Source: WHSM01 sp036375165 (lineage in GTDB: Bacteria > Actinomycetota > Actinomycetes > Mycobacteriales > Micromonosporaceae). From it: a stretch of DNA of 64,000 nucleotides. The notes under the pieces were generated by a model. The model ran no database searches. It was not told the DNA's origin and saw nothing but the letters and a program-made list of their open reading frames with translations. The translations under genes and the position numbers were made by a program. The DNA lies in NCBI GenBank assembly GCA_036375165.1, contig DASUSI010000155.1, forward strand, positions 78,026 to 142,025, written 5' to 3'. Shown here piece by piece: positions 24,480 to 35,859 of the stretch. How positions within the stretch are numbered: position 1 is the first letter of the stretch; each line of letters begins with the position of its first letter.

Positions 24480-25811
24480 TCACCGTCGCTTCGCTGGCAC
24501 CGCGTACTCGGAGAAAGACTCACGCGGCTCGTGCAACTGTCCCATGGAGACCGCCTCCCGCCTCAGGAACAGGGCCAGAGTCCAGTCCGCCAGGACCCGG
24601 ATCTTCCGGTTCAGGGTGGGTATCCGGGTCATGTGGTACGTGCGGTGCAAAAACCACGCCGGAAAGCCCCGCAGCTTGACCCCGTACACCTGAGCCACCC
24701 CCTGGTACAGGCCCAGACTCGCGACGCTGCCGGCGTGCTTGTGCCGGTACGGCACCGGCTGGCGGCCCTTCAGCACCGCGACGATGTTGTCGGCGAGCCG
24801 GCGGGCCTGCCGGACCGCGTGCTGGGCGCTCGGCGAGCACAGCGCGCCGGGCTGGTCCGAGGCGAGATCCGGGACCGCGGCGCAGTCCCCGGCACTCCAC
24901 GCGCCCGGGACCACGTCACCGGCCACGTCCACCACCTGCAGCGTCGCCCGGCAGGTGACCCTGCCCCGCTCGTCCCGAGGCAGGTCGGTGGCCTCCAGCA
25001 TCGGGTGCGGCTTGACGCCAGCGGTCCACACCACGGTGTCCGCGTCGAACTCCGCACCGTCCGAGAGCACCACGTGACCGTCCACGCAGGACTCCAGGCG
25101 GGTGTTCAACCGGATGTCGAACCCGCGCTCCAGCAGTTGCCGTACGGCGTACGCGCCCATGTCCGGGTCCACCTCGGGCAGGATCCGCTGGGTCGCCTCC
25201 ACCAGCACCCAGCGCATCTCGTCGGGGCCGGGCACCGGGTAGTAGGCGATGGCGTCCCGGGCCATGTCCTCCAACTCGGCGATCGCCTCGATGCCGGCAT
25301 ACCCGCCGCCGACCAGGACGAACGTCAGCGCACGGGCGCGGGTCGCCGGATCCGTCGTGGTGGCCGCCACGTCGAGGCGGGACAACACGTGGTTACGCAA
25401 CCAGATCGCCTCGCCGATGGTCTTGAACCCGACCGCGTACTCCTTCAGACCCGGGATCGGCAGGGTCCGGGACACCGATCCCGGAGCGACCACGATCTCG
25501 TCGTACCGCAGCTCCCGGTCCGGTCCGGTGATCGGCCGTACCGTTGCGGTACGCCGGGCGTGGTCGACCCGCACCACCCGGCCGGACAGCACCTCGACAC
25601 CTTTCAGCACCCGGCGAAGCGGTGCCACGCAGTGCCGTGGCTCGATCGAGCCGGCCGCCGCCTCCGGCAGGAACGGCTGGTACGTCATGTGCGGCTGCGG
25701 GTCGACCACCACGATCTCGGCATGCCGCGCGGTGAGTTTCCGGGCCAGCCGCAAGGCCACGTACAGCCCGACGTGACCCGCGCCGACCAGGAGAATCCGC
25801 TTCGGTCTCAC
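24480..25811 (-). CDS. Type II NADH dehydrogenase-like FAD/NAD(P) oxidoreductase
   Basis: 443 residues with two dinucleotide-binding folds: the N-terminal FAD site ILLVGAGHVGLYVALRL and the central NAD(P) site FVLVGGGYAGIEAIAELE, plus a C-terminal FAD contact WSAGDCAAVPDL. The C-terminal region has amphipathic basic segments (FLHRTYHMTRIPTLNRK) like the membrane-binding part of NDH-2, which passes electrons from NADH to quinone without proton pumping. GTG start at 25811. A ferredoxin- or thiol-linked relative cannot be fully excluded. Confidence 0.88.
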   Translation of the reverse strand: MRPKRILLVGAGHVGLYVALRLARKLTARHAEIVVVDPQPHMTYQPFLPEAAAGSIEPRHCVAPLRRVLKGVEVLSGRVVRVDHARRTATVRPITGPDRELRYDEIVVAPGSVSRTLPIPGLKEYAVGFKTIGEAIWLRNHVLSRLDVAATTTDPATRARALTFVLVGGGYAGIEAIAELEDMARDAIAYYPVPGPDEMRWVLVEATQRILPEVDPDMGAYAVRQLLERGFDIRLNTRLESCVDGHVVLSDGAEFDADTVVWTAGVKPHPMLEATDLPRDERGRVTCRATLQVVDVAGDVVPGAWSAGDCAAVPDLASDQPGALCSPSAQHAVRQARRLADNIVAVLKGRQPVPYRHKHAGSVASLGLYQGVAQVYGVKLRGFPAWFLHRTYHMTRIPTLNRKIRVLADWTLALFLRREAVSMGQLHEPRESFSEYAVPAKRR

Positions 25812-25820
25812 CCGGCCACG

Positions 25821-26396
25821 CTAGCTCCGGTGTCCCCCGCGGGCCAGCCGCACCAGGCCGAGGCCGGCGAGCACCAGGGCGGCCAGCCCCGCGACCGGTA
25901 CGGCCACCTGGCCGGACCGTCCCAACAGCGCCGGCAGATTCAGCACCAGCAGCCCCACCGGCACCGACACCGCCACCACGACCGCGTTACGAAGCGCCCA
26001 GTCGAGCAACACCCGGGGGGCCACCACCGCGTCCGCCGGCATCCCGGCGGCCAGCGCACACGCACTGTGGTGCAGGTACGTCGCCACGGCGAGACCCAGG
26101 ATCCGGGCCGGGGTGATCTCGTACAGCTGCACGGTGGTGGTGACCAGCCACGCGCCAACCGCCAGGTACTCCAACACCGACACCCACTGGCTCCCCGGGG
26201 CGACAGCTGTCACCGCCGCCAGCACCAGCATGGCGAGCCCGATCTGAGGGTTGAGCAGCTCCGACGGTACGGACAGCAGCAACGCCGCCTGCCCGGCACC
26301 AAAGGCCACTCCCCGTACCATCAGCGGCCCGACCGCGATCCAGGCCAGCAGCCGATTCACAGCACCCGTCGGCACCGGAACGGACCGCGTCCTCAC
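25821..26396 (-). CDS. Polytopic membrane protein at the end of the MoxR operon
   Basis: 191 residues with about five predicted helices and little soluble sequence. The long upstream part of this frame is a shadow of the DUF58 gene; GTG at 26396 overlaps the DUF58 stop by four bases (GTGA), fixing the start and coupling translation. No family is recognised. Its place as last gene of a MoxR/DUF58/DUF4129 operon suggests work in the same envelope-associated process. Confidence 0.78.
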   Translation of the reverse strand: MRTRSVPVPTGAVNRLLAWIAVGPLMVRGVAFGAGQAALLLSVPSELLNPQIGLAMLVLAAVTAVAPGSQWVSVLEYLAVGAWLVTTTVQLYEITPARILGLAVATYLHHSACALAAGMPADAVVAPRVLLDWALRNAVVVAVSVPVGLLVLNLPALLGRSGQVAVPVAGLAALVLAGLGLVRLARGGHRS

Positions 26397-27691
26397 CGTG
26401 ACACCGGCCTTGACGTCAGCGCCATCCGGGACACGTCCCGCAACACCTCGTCCAGGCTGCCGGAACCACGCCAGGCCACCACGGGAACGCCGTGCTCGCG
26501 CAACTCGTCGATGGTGTTCTGGCGTTCCAGCAGCCACAGCCGGGTAGCCGGCTCCCGCCACACGCTCTTGATCGCCGGTCGGGCACGCGGCGGCAGGGTG
26601 TCCACCGCGATCAGGAACCGACCCGCCCATGCCATCCTGGCCAGCAGTTCCGCGCTGCGTTCGTCGAGCAGCGGAGTGAACGCCACGATCAGCGCGTTCG
26701 GCGGCAACTGGTGCGGCCGGGCGAGCCAGTCCTGCGGCTCCAGCGCCCCGGGCACCACCCGGGTGTCCAACAACCAGTCCCGGATCACCTGGTAGTGCAA
26801 CCGGCCCCCGGCCGCCCGCAACTGCCGGTGGCGGGGCCCGAACTCCAGCAGCGAAACCCGGTCCCCCCGGTGCAGGTAGTGTTCGGCCACGCTGGCCGCG
26901 CCGCGCACCGTCACGTCCAGCACGCTCGCCGCGCCGTTGACGCCGCCGGAGACCCCGGCCTCGTGCAGCGTGTCGAGCAGCAGCACCACCTCGGCGTCCC
27001 GGTCCGAAAGGGTCGCCACCACGTGCAGTTCCCGGGTACGCAGCGACACCCGCCAGTCGATCCGGCGCAGCCGGTCGCCGGGTACGAACCGTCGTACCCC
27101 CACCAACTCGCCGCCCTCCCCCGGGCGGCGGGAGCGGTGCGTGCCGGCGAGCTCGGCGGCTCGGGGCATCGCGTCGTCCGCCTCGAAATGCTCGTTCACC
27201 GGATGCACCCTGACCTCCAGCGGCTGCGGCGGCTCCGGTCGGTTCACCAGCAGCCCATCGCAGGCGGCGGCCACGACCTCGACCGAGCCGAACCGGTGAC
27301 GTCCCCACCGCCGCGCCTGAAGCCGCACCGCCACGTCGATGGCCCGCTCCGCCGGCAGAGCGGTGACGATCGGTCGGAACTCCTCAGTGGTCGCCAGCCA
27401 GCCGCCGACCCGGACGTCGACCGAGACCGGCACGAACCGGACCCGACCAGGATTGGCGACGCTGACCGTCGCGTCGAACTGCTGCCCCTCGCCGACCTGC
27501 GTGTCCGCCACATCGACGGTGACCTCGGCGGACACCTCCGGGGTACGACGAAGCGCCCAGAGCGTTCCGGTCAGCAGAGGAACCGCGAGCACCACGAGGT
27601 CGGTGCGCCCCAGCGCGACCGCGGCGATCAGCAACAGGCACACCAGCCCCACGACACGGCGCAACGCCCGGGTGGGCCGCCAGCCGGGCAT
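26393..27691 (-). CDS. DUF58 domain protein
   Basis: 432 residues: two N-terminal membrane helices (about 14-45), a beta-rich domain, then the DUF58/vWA-like region with RRPGEGGELVGVRRFVPGDRLRRIDW, the signature segment. DUF58 proteins are regularly encoded with MoxR AAA+ ATPases and are thought to act as substrate or adaptor proteins in assembly or metal-insertion complexes. The gene starts seven bases after the MoxR stop. Confidence 0.93.
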   Translation of the reverse strand: MPGWRPTRALRRVVGLVCLLLIAAVALGRTDLVVLAVPLLTGTLWALRRTPEVSAEVTVDVADTQVGEGQQFDATVSVANPGRVRFVPVSVDVRVGGWLATTEEFRPIVTALPAERAIDVAVRLQARRWGRHRFGSVEVVAAACDGLLVNRPEPPQPLEVRVHPVNEHFEADDAMPRAAELAGTHRSRRPGEGGELVGVRRFVPGDRLRRIDWRVSLRTRELHVVATLSDRDAEVVLLLDTLHEAGVSGGVNGAASVLDVTVRGAASVAEHYLHRGDRVSLLEFGPRHRQLRAAGGRLHYQVIRDWLLDTRVVPGALEPQDWLARPHQLPPNALIVAFTPLLDERSAELLARMAWAGRFLIAVDTLPPRARPAIKSVWREPATRLWLLERQNTIDELREHGVPVVAWRGSGSLDEVLRDVSRMALTSRPVSR

Positions 27692-27697
27692 CGCCTC

Positions 27698-28732
27698 TCA
27701 GCCCCGGCTGGCGGTGTAGCTGGGCAGCGCGGCACTCGCCGGGGCGGGCGTGTTGGCGAGCAGGTCCCGGATGATTCCCGCCGGGTCCACCCGCCGCAGC
27801 CACAGCTCCGGGCGCAGCGACACCCGGTGCGCCAGCGCCGGCACCGCGACCGCCTTGACGTCCTCCGGCACCACGAAATCCCGGCCCGCGATCACCGCGT
27901 ACGCCCGGGCCAGCAGCAGCACCGCCAACGAGCCGCGCGGCGACGCGCCGACCAGCAGTTGCGAATGTTCCCGAGTGCCCGCGACCAGGTCCACCACGTA
28001 CCGCCCGATCGAGTCCTCCACGACGACGTCCTCAAGGGACTGTTGCATCGCCAACAGGGTCTGCCGGTCCACCACTGGATCCAGGTATGCCTCCTCGCGG
28101 CGGCGGGCCATCCGCCGTCGCAGCACCTCCCACTCCTCCTCCCGGTCCGGGTACCCGAACGAGACCCGCAGCAGGAACCGGTCCAACTGCGCCTCCGGCA
28201 ACGGGTACGTGCCCTCGTACTCGATCGGGTTGGCGGTGGCGAGCACGCAGAACGGCGCTTCCAGGCGGTACGTGGTGCCTTCCACGCTGACCTGCTTCTC
28301 CTGCATCGCCTCCAGCAGCGCCGCCTGGGTCTTCGGCGGGGTGCGGTTGATCTCGTCGGCCAGCAGCACGTTGGTGAACACCGGTCCGGGCCGGAACGCG
28401 AAGTCGTGGTTGCGCTGGTCGTACAGGAACGAGCCGGTGACATCGGCGGGCAGCAGATCGGGGGTGAACTGCAGCCGGCGGAACTCGATCCCCAGCACCT
28501 GGGCGAGTGAGCGGGCGGTCAACGTCTTCCCCAGGCCCGGCAGGTCCTCCAGCAGAACGTGGCCACCTGCCAGGATGCCCGCCAGCACCATCGCCAACGG
28601 TTCCCGCTTACCGACCACCACCGTGCCGACGGCGTCCAGCACTCGGTGGGACAGCTCGCCGACCTGATGCGCGGAGAGCAAGCCCTCCCCGAGGCCGGGG
28701 CGCACCATGCCGGGCTCCGCACTGTGTGTCAA
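27698..28732 (-). CDS. MoxR-family AAA+ ATPase
   Basis: 344 residues. Walker A is EDLPGLGKTLTA and Walker B is NVLLADEINR; the sensor-1 ATANPIEYEGTYPLPEAQLDRF and the C-terminal MoxR lid (VGASPRGSLAVLLLARAYA) are typical. These chaperone-like ATPases work with vWA or DUF58 partners. TTG at 28732 is chosen because GGGAGGGG lies just upstream and the longer frame to 28924 reads as low-complexity Arg/Ala. It is the third gene of a five-gene minus-strand operon. Confidence 0.94.
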   Translation of the reverse strand: MTHSAEPGMVRPGLGEGLLSAHQVGELSHRVLDAVGTVVVGKREPLAMVLAGILAGGHVLLEDLPGLGKTLTARSLAQVLGIEFRRLQFTPDLLPADVTGSFLYDQRNHDFAFRPGPVFTNVLLADEINRTPPKTQAALLEAMQEKQVSVEGTTYRLEAPFCVLATANPIEYEGTYPLPEAQLDRFLLRVSFGYPDREEEWEVLRRRMARRREEAYLDPVVDRQTLLAMQQSLEDVVVEDSIGRYVVDLVAGTREHSQLLVGASPRGSLAVLLLARAYAVIAGRDFVVPEDVKAVAVPALAHRVSLRPELWLRRVDPAGIIRDLLANTPAPASAALPSYTASRG

Positions 28733-28770
28733 GGCCCCTCCCGTAATCTCGTCCAACCACTGGCAACGTC

Positions 28771-29319
28771 TCAGAGCCGCTCGATCTGTCGCACCAGACG
28801 GGTCAACCGCGCCGGACGCGGCATCCGCCTGGGCGGACTGGTGACGAACCGCCACAGCTCGTCCGGCACGAGTGCCCGCGCCCGTCCTGGGTCGCTTCGC
28901 CGGTCGACGCCGTGCCGCAACCACAGTCGCTCGTCAACCACCCCGACGATCATCGGGTGCGCCGCCCGGCGAAAACCCGCCCGGTCCGGCTCGGACAGTC
29001 GACTGACCCAACGCCAGATCCCACCGTATGCGGCATCTCGTGGCGGCTCGTCGTCCACATCGTCCGGTGTCGGCTCTGGTGTCACCCGCTGGCCGTGCGC
29101 CCGGACGGTGATCCGGCGCGCCAACAGGCCGGCGGCGGGCACGGCGAGTAGCAGCGGGTACGGCACCCGGTAGCCCGCCAGCAGCAGAAGCTGGTACGCC
29201 GCGAACCCGGCCACGGCCGAGGCGGCAAGGATCCTGACCAGGATCCGAGCGCTGATCTCCGCCGGATCCGGGCGTTCCCGATGTTCCGGCGCGGCGTGCA
29301 GCAGGTCATCCAGGCTCAT
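28771..29319 (-). CDS. Two-helix membrane protein of the MoxR operon
   Basis: 182 residues: a short N-terminus, two adjacent membrane helices (about 26-70), then a basic soluble region with the motif RAAHPMIVGVVDERLWLRHG. I do not recognise a named domain. ATG at 29319 overlaps the upstream DUF4129 stop by four bases (ATGA), so the genes are translationally coupled. Proteins of this layout occur in the MoxR operons of other actinobacteria. Confidence 0.8.
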   Translation of the reverse strand: MSLDDLLHAAPEHRERPDPAEISARILVRILAASAVAGFAAYQLLLLAGYRVPYPLLLAVPAAGLLARRITVRAHGQRVTPEPTPDDVDDEPPRDAAYGGIWRWVSRLSEPDRAGFRRAAHPMIVGVVDERLWLRHGVDRRSDPGRARALVPDELWRFVTSPPRRMPRPARLTRLVRQIERL

Positions 29320-30044
29320 CGGTCACCAGCCCCGGCCGGCTGCCGCCGACGTGTCCCGGCCAACTCGGCGTCCAACTGGCGCAACGCGTCCCGCGCCTCA
29401 TCCCGCATCGTCTCGCCGACCTCCCCGGGGGCGTATCTGGCCTGCCGGTAGACGCGTGCCAGGCGGTCCAACACCGGCTCGCTGACATCATGCTCGGCGA
29501 GCGTCCTGGCGACCAGGTCGGCGGGGACGTCGGACGGCTGCCTCGGGGTGCCGACGGCGGCAGCCGCTCGCTCCAGCCGCAACCAGCAGGCGATCACCGC
29601 GGCACGCGGGTCGGCCCCGTCGAGGTTCAACTCCTCCAGCCCGGCCGCGACAGCGGCCCGGACCGGCTCGATGGCGGCTTCGGACCCACTGCCGTTCGGA
29701 TCCGCGGATCCGGTACGCCGTACCGTCACCCGGTCCTGGACCACCTGCCACAGCAGTACCAGCAGCACCCCGAGCAACGCCAGGAACAGCACGATGGCCA
29801 CCGCCACGGTGACGTACCGTGAGATCCCGCCCCCGGCTCCACCCTCGGGTTCGGCCACCGCGGTAGGGCGTTGCGAGTTCGGCCGACTTGGCGGCGACGC
29901 ACTGCCGATTTCCTCATCCACCTCAATCGACGGCGGCGGAACCCGCGCGATTTTCGGGTCGGTCACCGCGGCGATCCCGGCCACGACACCGAACAGCAGC
30001 ACCACCAACACCAGGTGCAGGCTCCGAAACCGCAGCCAGTTCAT
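29316..30044 (-). CDS. DUF4129 domain membrane protein
   Basis: 242 residues. A signal-anchor helix (about 8-28), a Pro/Ser-rich extracytoplasmic stretch, a second helix (about 78-103), and the cytoplasmic DUF4129 domain with AVIACWLRLERAAAAVG and YRQARYAPGEVGE. DUF4129 proteins accompany transglutaminase-like or MoxR/DUF58 proteins; their role is unclear. ATG at 30044 is the start of the hydrophobic N-terminus; the longer frame is antisense to the glycosylase gene region. First gene of the operon. Confidence 0.88.
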   Translation of the reverse strand: MNWLRFRSLHLVLVVLLFGVVAGIAAVTDPKIARVPPPSIEVDEEIGSASPPSRPNSQRPTAVAEPEGGAGGGISRYVTVAVAIVLFLALLGVLLVLLWQVVQDRVTVRRTGSADPNGSGSEAAIEPVRAAVAAGLEELNLDGADPRAAVIACWLRLERAAAAVGTPRQPSDVPADLVARTLAEHDVSEPVLDRLARVYRQARYAPGEVGETMRDEARDALRQLDAELAGTRRRQPAGAGDR

Positions 30045-30132
30045 GACCCTCAGTGTCCTCCACGGCCGGTCACGCCTGCCATCCGGCGCACCGCGACCCG
30101 CACGGGTTTGTCCCGTTCCGCCAGCGCGGCGG

Positions 30133-30945
30133 CTAAGTTGCCTCCTCCAGGCCGGCCAGTCGCTTCGCCCGCACCAGCACGGCATCGAGCATGTCGGGGG
30201 TGAGCCTTCCGGTGAAGGTGTTCTGCTGGCTGACGTGGTAGCAGCCGAGGAGCGCGGGTCCGGAATCGGGGTGGTACTCCGCACCGTGGCCGAACCGCGG
30301 CCTGGGCCGGACCCCGGCCACCCCGATCGCGTCGGCCACCGGCCAGAACGCGTTCCAGGCGAACGCTCCCAACGCGACCACGACCCTCAGATGTGGCCGC
30401 AACAGCTCGAACTCCCGCCGCAGCCAGCCCGAGCAGGTCTGCCGCTCGGCAGGCGTCGGCTTGTTGGCCGGCGGCGCGCAGCGTACCGCCGCCACGATCC
30501 GGGTCTGGTGCAACTCGAGTCCGTCGTCGGCGTTCACACTGTGTGGCTGGTTCGCCAGACCGGCCCGGTACAGCGCGGCGTAGAGCACGTCGCCGGAGCG
30601 GTCACCGGTGAAGACCCGGCCGGTACGGTTCCCGCCGTGCGCCGCGGGGGCCAACCCGAGCACCCCGATCCGGGCGTCCGGCGGGCCGAACCCGGAGACC
30701 GGGCGACCCCAGTACTCCTGGTCGGCGAAGGCGGCGCGCCTGGCAGCGGCAACCCCTTCCCGCCACGTCACCAACCGGGGACAGGCGCGGCACACCGTGC
30801 TGCGTCCGTCCAGTTCCCGCAGGCCGCCGCTGGCGGCGGCGAGCCCGGTCACATCCTGCGGTGTGACGGCGACAGGCGTGGCGGGCGAGGCCGGATCGTG
30901 CGGCCAGACGCCAGGTGCCACGCAACTGCGGTCAGTGATGGTCAC
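30133..30945 (-). CDS. Type-5 (UdgB-like) uracil-DNA glycosylase
   Basis: 270 residues. Four cysteines suited to an iron-sulfur cluster are visible (VCRACPRLV and RCAPPANKP...ERQTCSGW). Motif A is GLAPAAHGGNRTGRVFTGD and motif B is CYHVSQQNTFTGRLT. Family 5 enzymes remove uracil and other deaminated bases such as hypoxanthine, and lack the polar catalytic residue of family 1. GTG at 30945 begins the sequence; the longer frame covers the hydrolase gene. The first 35 residues are variable. Confidence 0.9.
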   Translation of the reverse strand: MTITDRSCVAPGVWPHDPASPATPVAVTPQDVTGLAAASGGLRELDGRSTVCRACPRLVTWREGVAAARRAAFADQEYWGRPVSGFGPPDARIGVLGLAPAAHGGNRTGRVFTGDRSGDVLYAALYRAGLANQPHSVNADDGLELHQTRIVAAVRCAPPANKPTPAERQTCSGWLRREFELLRPHLRVVVALGAFAWNAFWPVADAIGVAGVRPRPRFGHGAEYHPDSGPALLGCYHVSQQNTFTGRLTPDMLDAVLVRAKRLAGLEEAT

Positions 30946-30992
30946 CCGGCGATTGTGCCAGCCTGGTCCGGAGTGGCCACCCGGGCGTGGCC

Positions 30993-31682
30993 TCAGCCGA
31001 GATGGTCGCGGAACAGCTCCAGGCTGCGCGCCCAGGCCAGTGCGGAGGCTTCGCTGTCGAACGTTTCGGGCCGGTCGTCGTTGAAGAACGCGTGCCGGGT
31101 GCCGGGGTAGTCGTACACGGCGCAGTGACCACCGGCCCGCTCGATCACGGTACGGGCTTGCTGGATCCCCGGCGCCACCGACGTACCGTCCTCCTCGGAA
31201 CAGTGGACCACCGCCCACTTGTCCCGGTAGTCCGACCACTTCGGGGACATCCGTTCCCACGGGACGGCCGGATAGAACGCGACCGTCGCGGTGATGTGCC
31301 CGGACAGCGTGGCCGACCACAGCGCCAGGCTGCCACCCATGCAAAAGCCCAGCGCTGCGACCCGCTCTGTGCAGTCGTCCCGGCTCACCAGGTACGCGGC
31401 GGCACCCGCGATGTCCCGGGCCGCCTGGTCCATGGCCAGGCCCATCAGCAGCTTTCCGGCCTCGTCCGGCTCCGAGGCGCTCACTCCGTGGTAGAGGTCC
31501 GGTGCCAACGCCACGAATCCCTCGGACGCCATCCGGTCGGCTACTGACCTGATATGCGACACCAGGCCCCACCATTCCTGGATCACGATCACGGGAGTCC
31601 ACGGGGCCGAGTGGGTCGACGGCACGGACAGGTAACCCTCGCTGGTTCCGCCGTTGCTCGGGAAGCTGACCATCTGCCCCAT
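30993..31682 (-). CDS. Dienelactone hydrolase family protein
   Basis: 229 residues of the alpha/beta-hydrolase DLH family. The nucleophile is Cys114 in GFCMGGSLA; Glu36 in QEWWGL, which tunes the cysteine, and the histidine in YPGTRHAFF complete the active site. Dienelactone hydrolases open lactones in chloroaromatic breakdown, but many family members have other ester substrates, and no aromatic pathway is adjacent. ATG at 31682 has GGAGG seven bases upstream. Confidence 0.92.
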   Translation of the reverse strand: MGQMVSFPSNGGTSEGYLSVPSTHSAPWTPVIVIQEWWGLVSHIRSVADRMASEGFVALAPDLYHGVSASEPDEAGKLLMGLAMDQAARDIAGAAAYLVSRDDCTERVAALGFCMGGSLALWSATLSGHITATVAFYPAVPWERMSPKWSDYRDKWAVVHCSEEDGTSVAPGIQQARTVIERAGGHCAVYDYPGTRHAFFNDDRPETFDSEASALAWARSLELFRDHLG

Positions 31683-31769
31683 GCCGGATCCTCCTCGCTC
31701 ATGGTCTCGGCGTACCTACTGTCGGGTACGCCGTAGCCAACCACAGATCGGGTTCTGTGTCGCCGCACC

Positions 31770-33140
31770 GTGACCAAGCCGGTTCCCGCATCATTGAGCG
31801 CGATGCCCGCGACTCGTTCTCTCCGTCACCCGGCCCGGCTGCTGCCGCTGGCCGTACTGGCGATCATCATGCTCGGGACCGGGCTGCTGATGCTCCCCGC
31901 GGCACGGCCGGGTGACGCCGGGGCTCCGCTCCTGACAGCGCTTTTCACGGCCACGTCGGCAACCTGCATCACCGGGCTGACCGTGGTGGACACCGCGACC
32001 TACTGGTCGCCGTTCGGTAAGGCGGTGATACTGGCGCTGTTTCAGGTCGGCGGGTTCGGGATCATGAGCCTTGCAACCCTGATCGGACTGTTCGTCACCA
32101 GACGCCTCGGCCTGTCCACCAGGCTGCTCGCCCAGGCTGAGACCAAGGTCCTGGAACTGGGTGAGGTACGTCGGATCCTGATTCGGGTGGCCGTCATCAT
32201 GGTCAGCTTCGAACTGGCCCTCGCCGTGGTCCTGGCCGCGAGGTTCGCGCTGGGATACGACTACCCACCGGGCAAGGCGGTCTGGCACGGCACGTTCCAC
32301 GCGGTCTCCGCGTTCAACAACGCCGGCTTCTCGCTCTACCCGGACAGTCTCATGCGGTTCGTCAACGACGTGTGGATCTGCCTGGCCGTCGGGTTCGGGG
32401 TGATCGCGGGCGGGCTGGGGTTTCCGGTGCTGCTGGAACTGATCCGGCAGCGGGGCAGAGTCGCGCGATGGTCGATGCACACCAAACTGATCGTCTTCGG
32501 CACCGCCGTTCTGCTGGTGGCCGGGACCTCACTGGTGCTCGGCCTGGAGTGGTCCAACCCGCGGACCCTGGGCCCACTGTCGGTGCCGGACAAGCTGCTC
32601 GCCGGCTTCTTCCAGGGCATGACGCCGAGGTCCGCCGGATTCCACACCGTGGACTACGCCGGGATGACCGTGGAAACCTGGGCGGTGACCACGGCCCTGA
32701 TGTTCATCGGCGGCGGCAGTGCGAGCACCGCCGGCGGTATCAAGGTGACAACGTTCTTCCTGCTGGGATTCGTGATCCTGGCGGAGGTCCGCGGAGACCA
32801 GGACGTGGCGGTGTTCGACCGCCGGGCCCCGGCACCGGCGCAACGGCAGGCACTGTCGATCGCGCTGCTTGGCGTCGGCGTCATTGGCTTCGGCACTCTG
32901 CTGATGCTCTCGCTCACCGGACAACCGCTGGACCGGGCACTGTTCGAGGTGACATCCGCAGCCACCACGACCGGCCTTTCCACAGGCATCACCCCCGAGC
33001 TGCCAGCGGCCGGGCGAGTGCTTCTGATCATCCTGATGTTCGTGGGCCGGGTGGGACCAGCCGTCGCCGCGGCGGCGCTCGCGCTACGTTCTAGACGTCT
33101 GCTTTACCGACTCCCGGAAGGGCGGCCGATCATTGGCTGA
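31770..33140 (+). CDS. TrkH/KtrB-type potassium uptake channel subunit
   Basis: 456 residues, about eight to ten helices with four pore loops, each carrying the selectivity glycine: TSATCITGLT, SAFNNAGFS, TPRSAGFHT and SAATTTGLST. These define the SKT (TrkH/KtrB) superfamily. K+ enters through the monomer pore and is gated by a cytosolic RCK partner. The partner gene overlaps the 3' end by eight bases. Start is GTG 31770 or ATG 31803; neither has a strong ribosome site. Confidence 0.95.
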   Translation: MTKPVPASLSAMPATRSLRHPARLLPLAVLAIIMLGTGLLMLPAARPGDAGAPLLTALFTATSATCITGLTVVDTATYWSPFGKAVILALFQVGGFGIMSLATLIGLFVTRRLGLSTRLLAQAETKVLELGEVRRILIRVAVIMVSFELALAVVLAARFALGYDYPPGKAVWHGTFHAVSAFNNAGFSLYPDSLMRFVNDVWICLAVGFGVIAGGLGFPVLLELIRQRGRVARWSMHTKLIVFGTAVLLVAGTSLVLGLEWSNPRTLGPLSVPDKLLAGFFQGMTPRSAGFHTVDYAGMTVETWAVTTALMFIGGGSASTAGGIKVTTFFLLGFVILAEVRGDQDVAVFDRRAPAPAQRQALSIALLGVGVIGFGTLLMLSLTGQPLDRALFEVTSAATTTGLSTGITPELPAAGRVLLIILMFVGRVGPAVAAAALALRSRRLLYRLPEGRPIIG

Positions 33141-33804
33141 CAGGGGCGTTGCGCGCGGCGAGGCTGTCGCCGTGTTGGGACTTGGACGATTCGGCGGTCA
33201 GGTCGCCGCCTCCCTGGAACGGCTGGGACACGAGGTGCTCGCCATCGACCTGGATTCGGCTCTGGTGCAGAAATGGGCAGATCGCCTCACCTATGTGGTG
33301 GAGGCTGACGCTACGGACGAGGACGCGTTGCGCCAGCTCGGAATCGCTGACTTCCCCCGCGCCGTGGTCGGCATCGGCACTGGAATGGAGGCCAGTGTGC
33401 TGACTGTGATCAACCTGGTCGACCTGGCCGTCAAGGAGATCTGGGCGAAGGCGATCACCGCCAAGCATGGCCGGATCCTGCAGCGGATCGGGGCGCATCA
33501 CGTGGTCTACCCGGAGGCCGCGATGGGTGAACGGGTCGCGCACCTGGTCACCGGAAAGATGATCGACTTCATCGAGTTCGATGACGGGTACGCCATCGTG
33601 AAGACCCGGGCACCTCGGGACGCCGCCGGCCGCAGCCTCGCGGAGTCCGCACTGCGCAGCAGGTACGGCGTGACCGTGGTCGGGGTGAAGCGGCCCGGCC
33701 AGGACTTCACGTACGCCCTCCCAGAGACCATGGTGGAAGCCGGTGACCTGCTGATCGTGTCCGGACCGACCAAGCAGGTGGAACGGTTCGCCGCCGTGAC
33801 ATGA
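33133..33804 (+). CDS. TrkA/KtrA-type RCK gating subunit
   Basis: 223 residues. The RCK-N Rossmann domain begins VAVLGLGRFGGQVA and binds nucleotide; the RCK-C domain occupies about 140-223. Such octameric rings gate KtrB/TrkH in response to ATP/ADP and, in many Gram-positive bacteria, c-di-AMP. TTG start at 33133 lies inside the trkH end, so translation is coupled. Length and two-domain layout match KtrA rather than the double-domain TrkA of E. coli. Confidence 0.95.
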   Translation: MADRGVARGEAVAVLGLGRFGGQVAASLERLGHEVLAIDLDSALVQKWADRLTYVVEADATDEDALRQLGIADFPRAVVGIGTGMEASVLTVINLVDLAVKEIWAKAITAKHGRILQRIGAHHVVYPEAAMGERVAHLVTGKMIDFIEFDDGYAIVKTRAPRDAAGRSLAESALRSRYGVTVVGVKRPGQDFTYALPETMVEAGDLLIVSGPTKQVERFAAVT

Positions 33805-33867
33805 GAACCTGAATGGGCGCTGTCGAGAGGACGGGTTGAGCCGTGCCGCCCCGACAGGAAAGAGAAA

Positions 33868-35853
<1,986 letters not shown>

Positions 35854-35859
35854 CCACGG

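Noticed and set aside
24531..28510. Very long plus-strand ORFs opposite the dehydrogenase and MoxR operon
   Set aside because: Low-complexity composition, no ribosome sites, and well-supported genes on the other strand.
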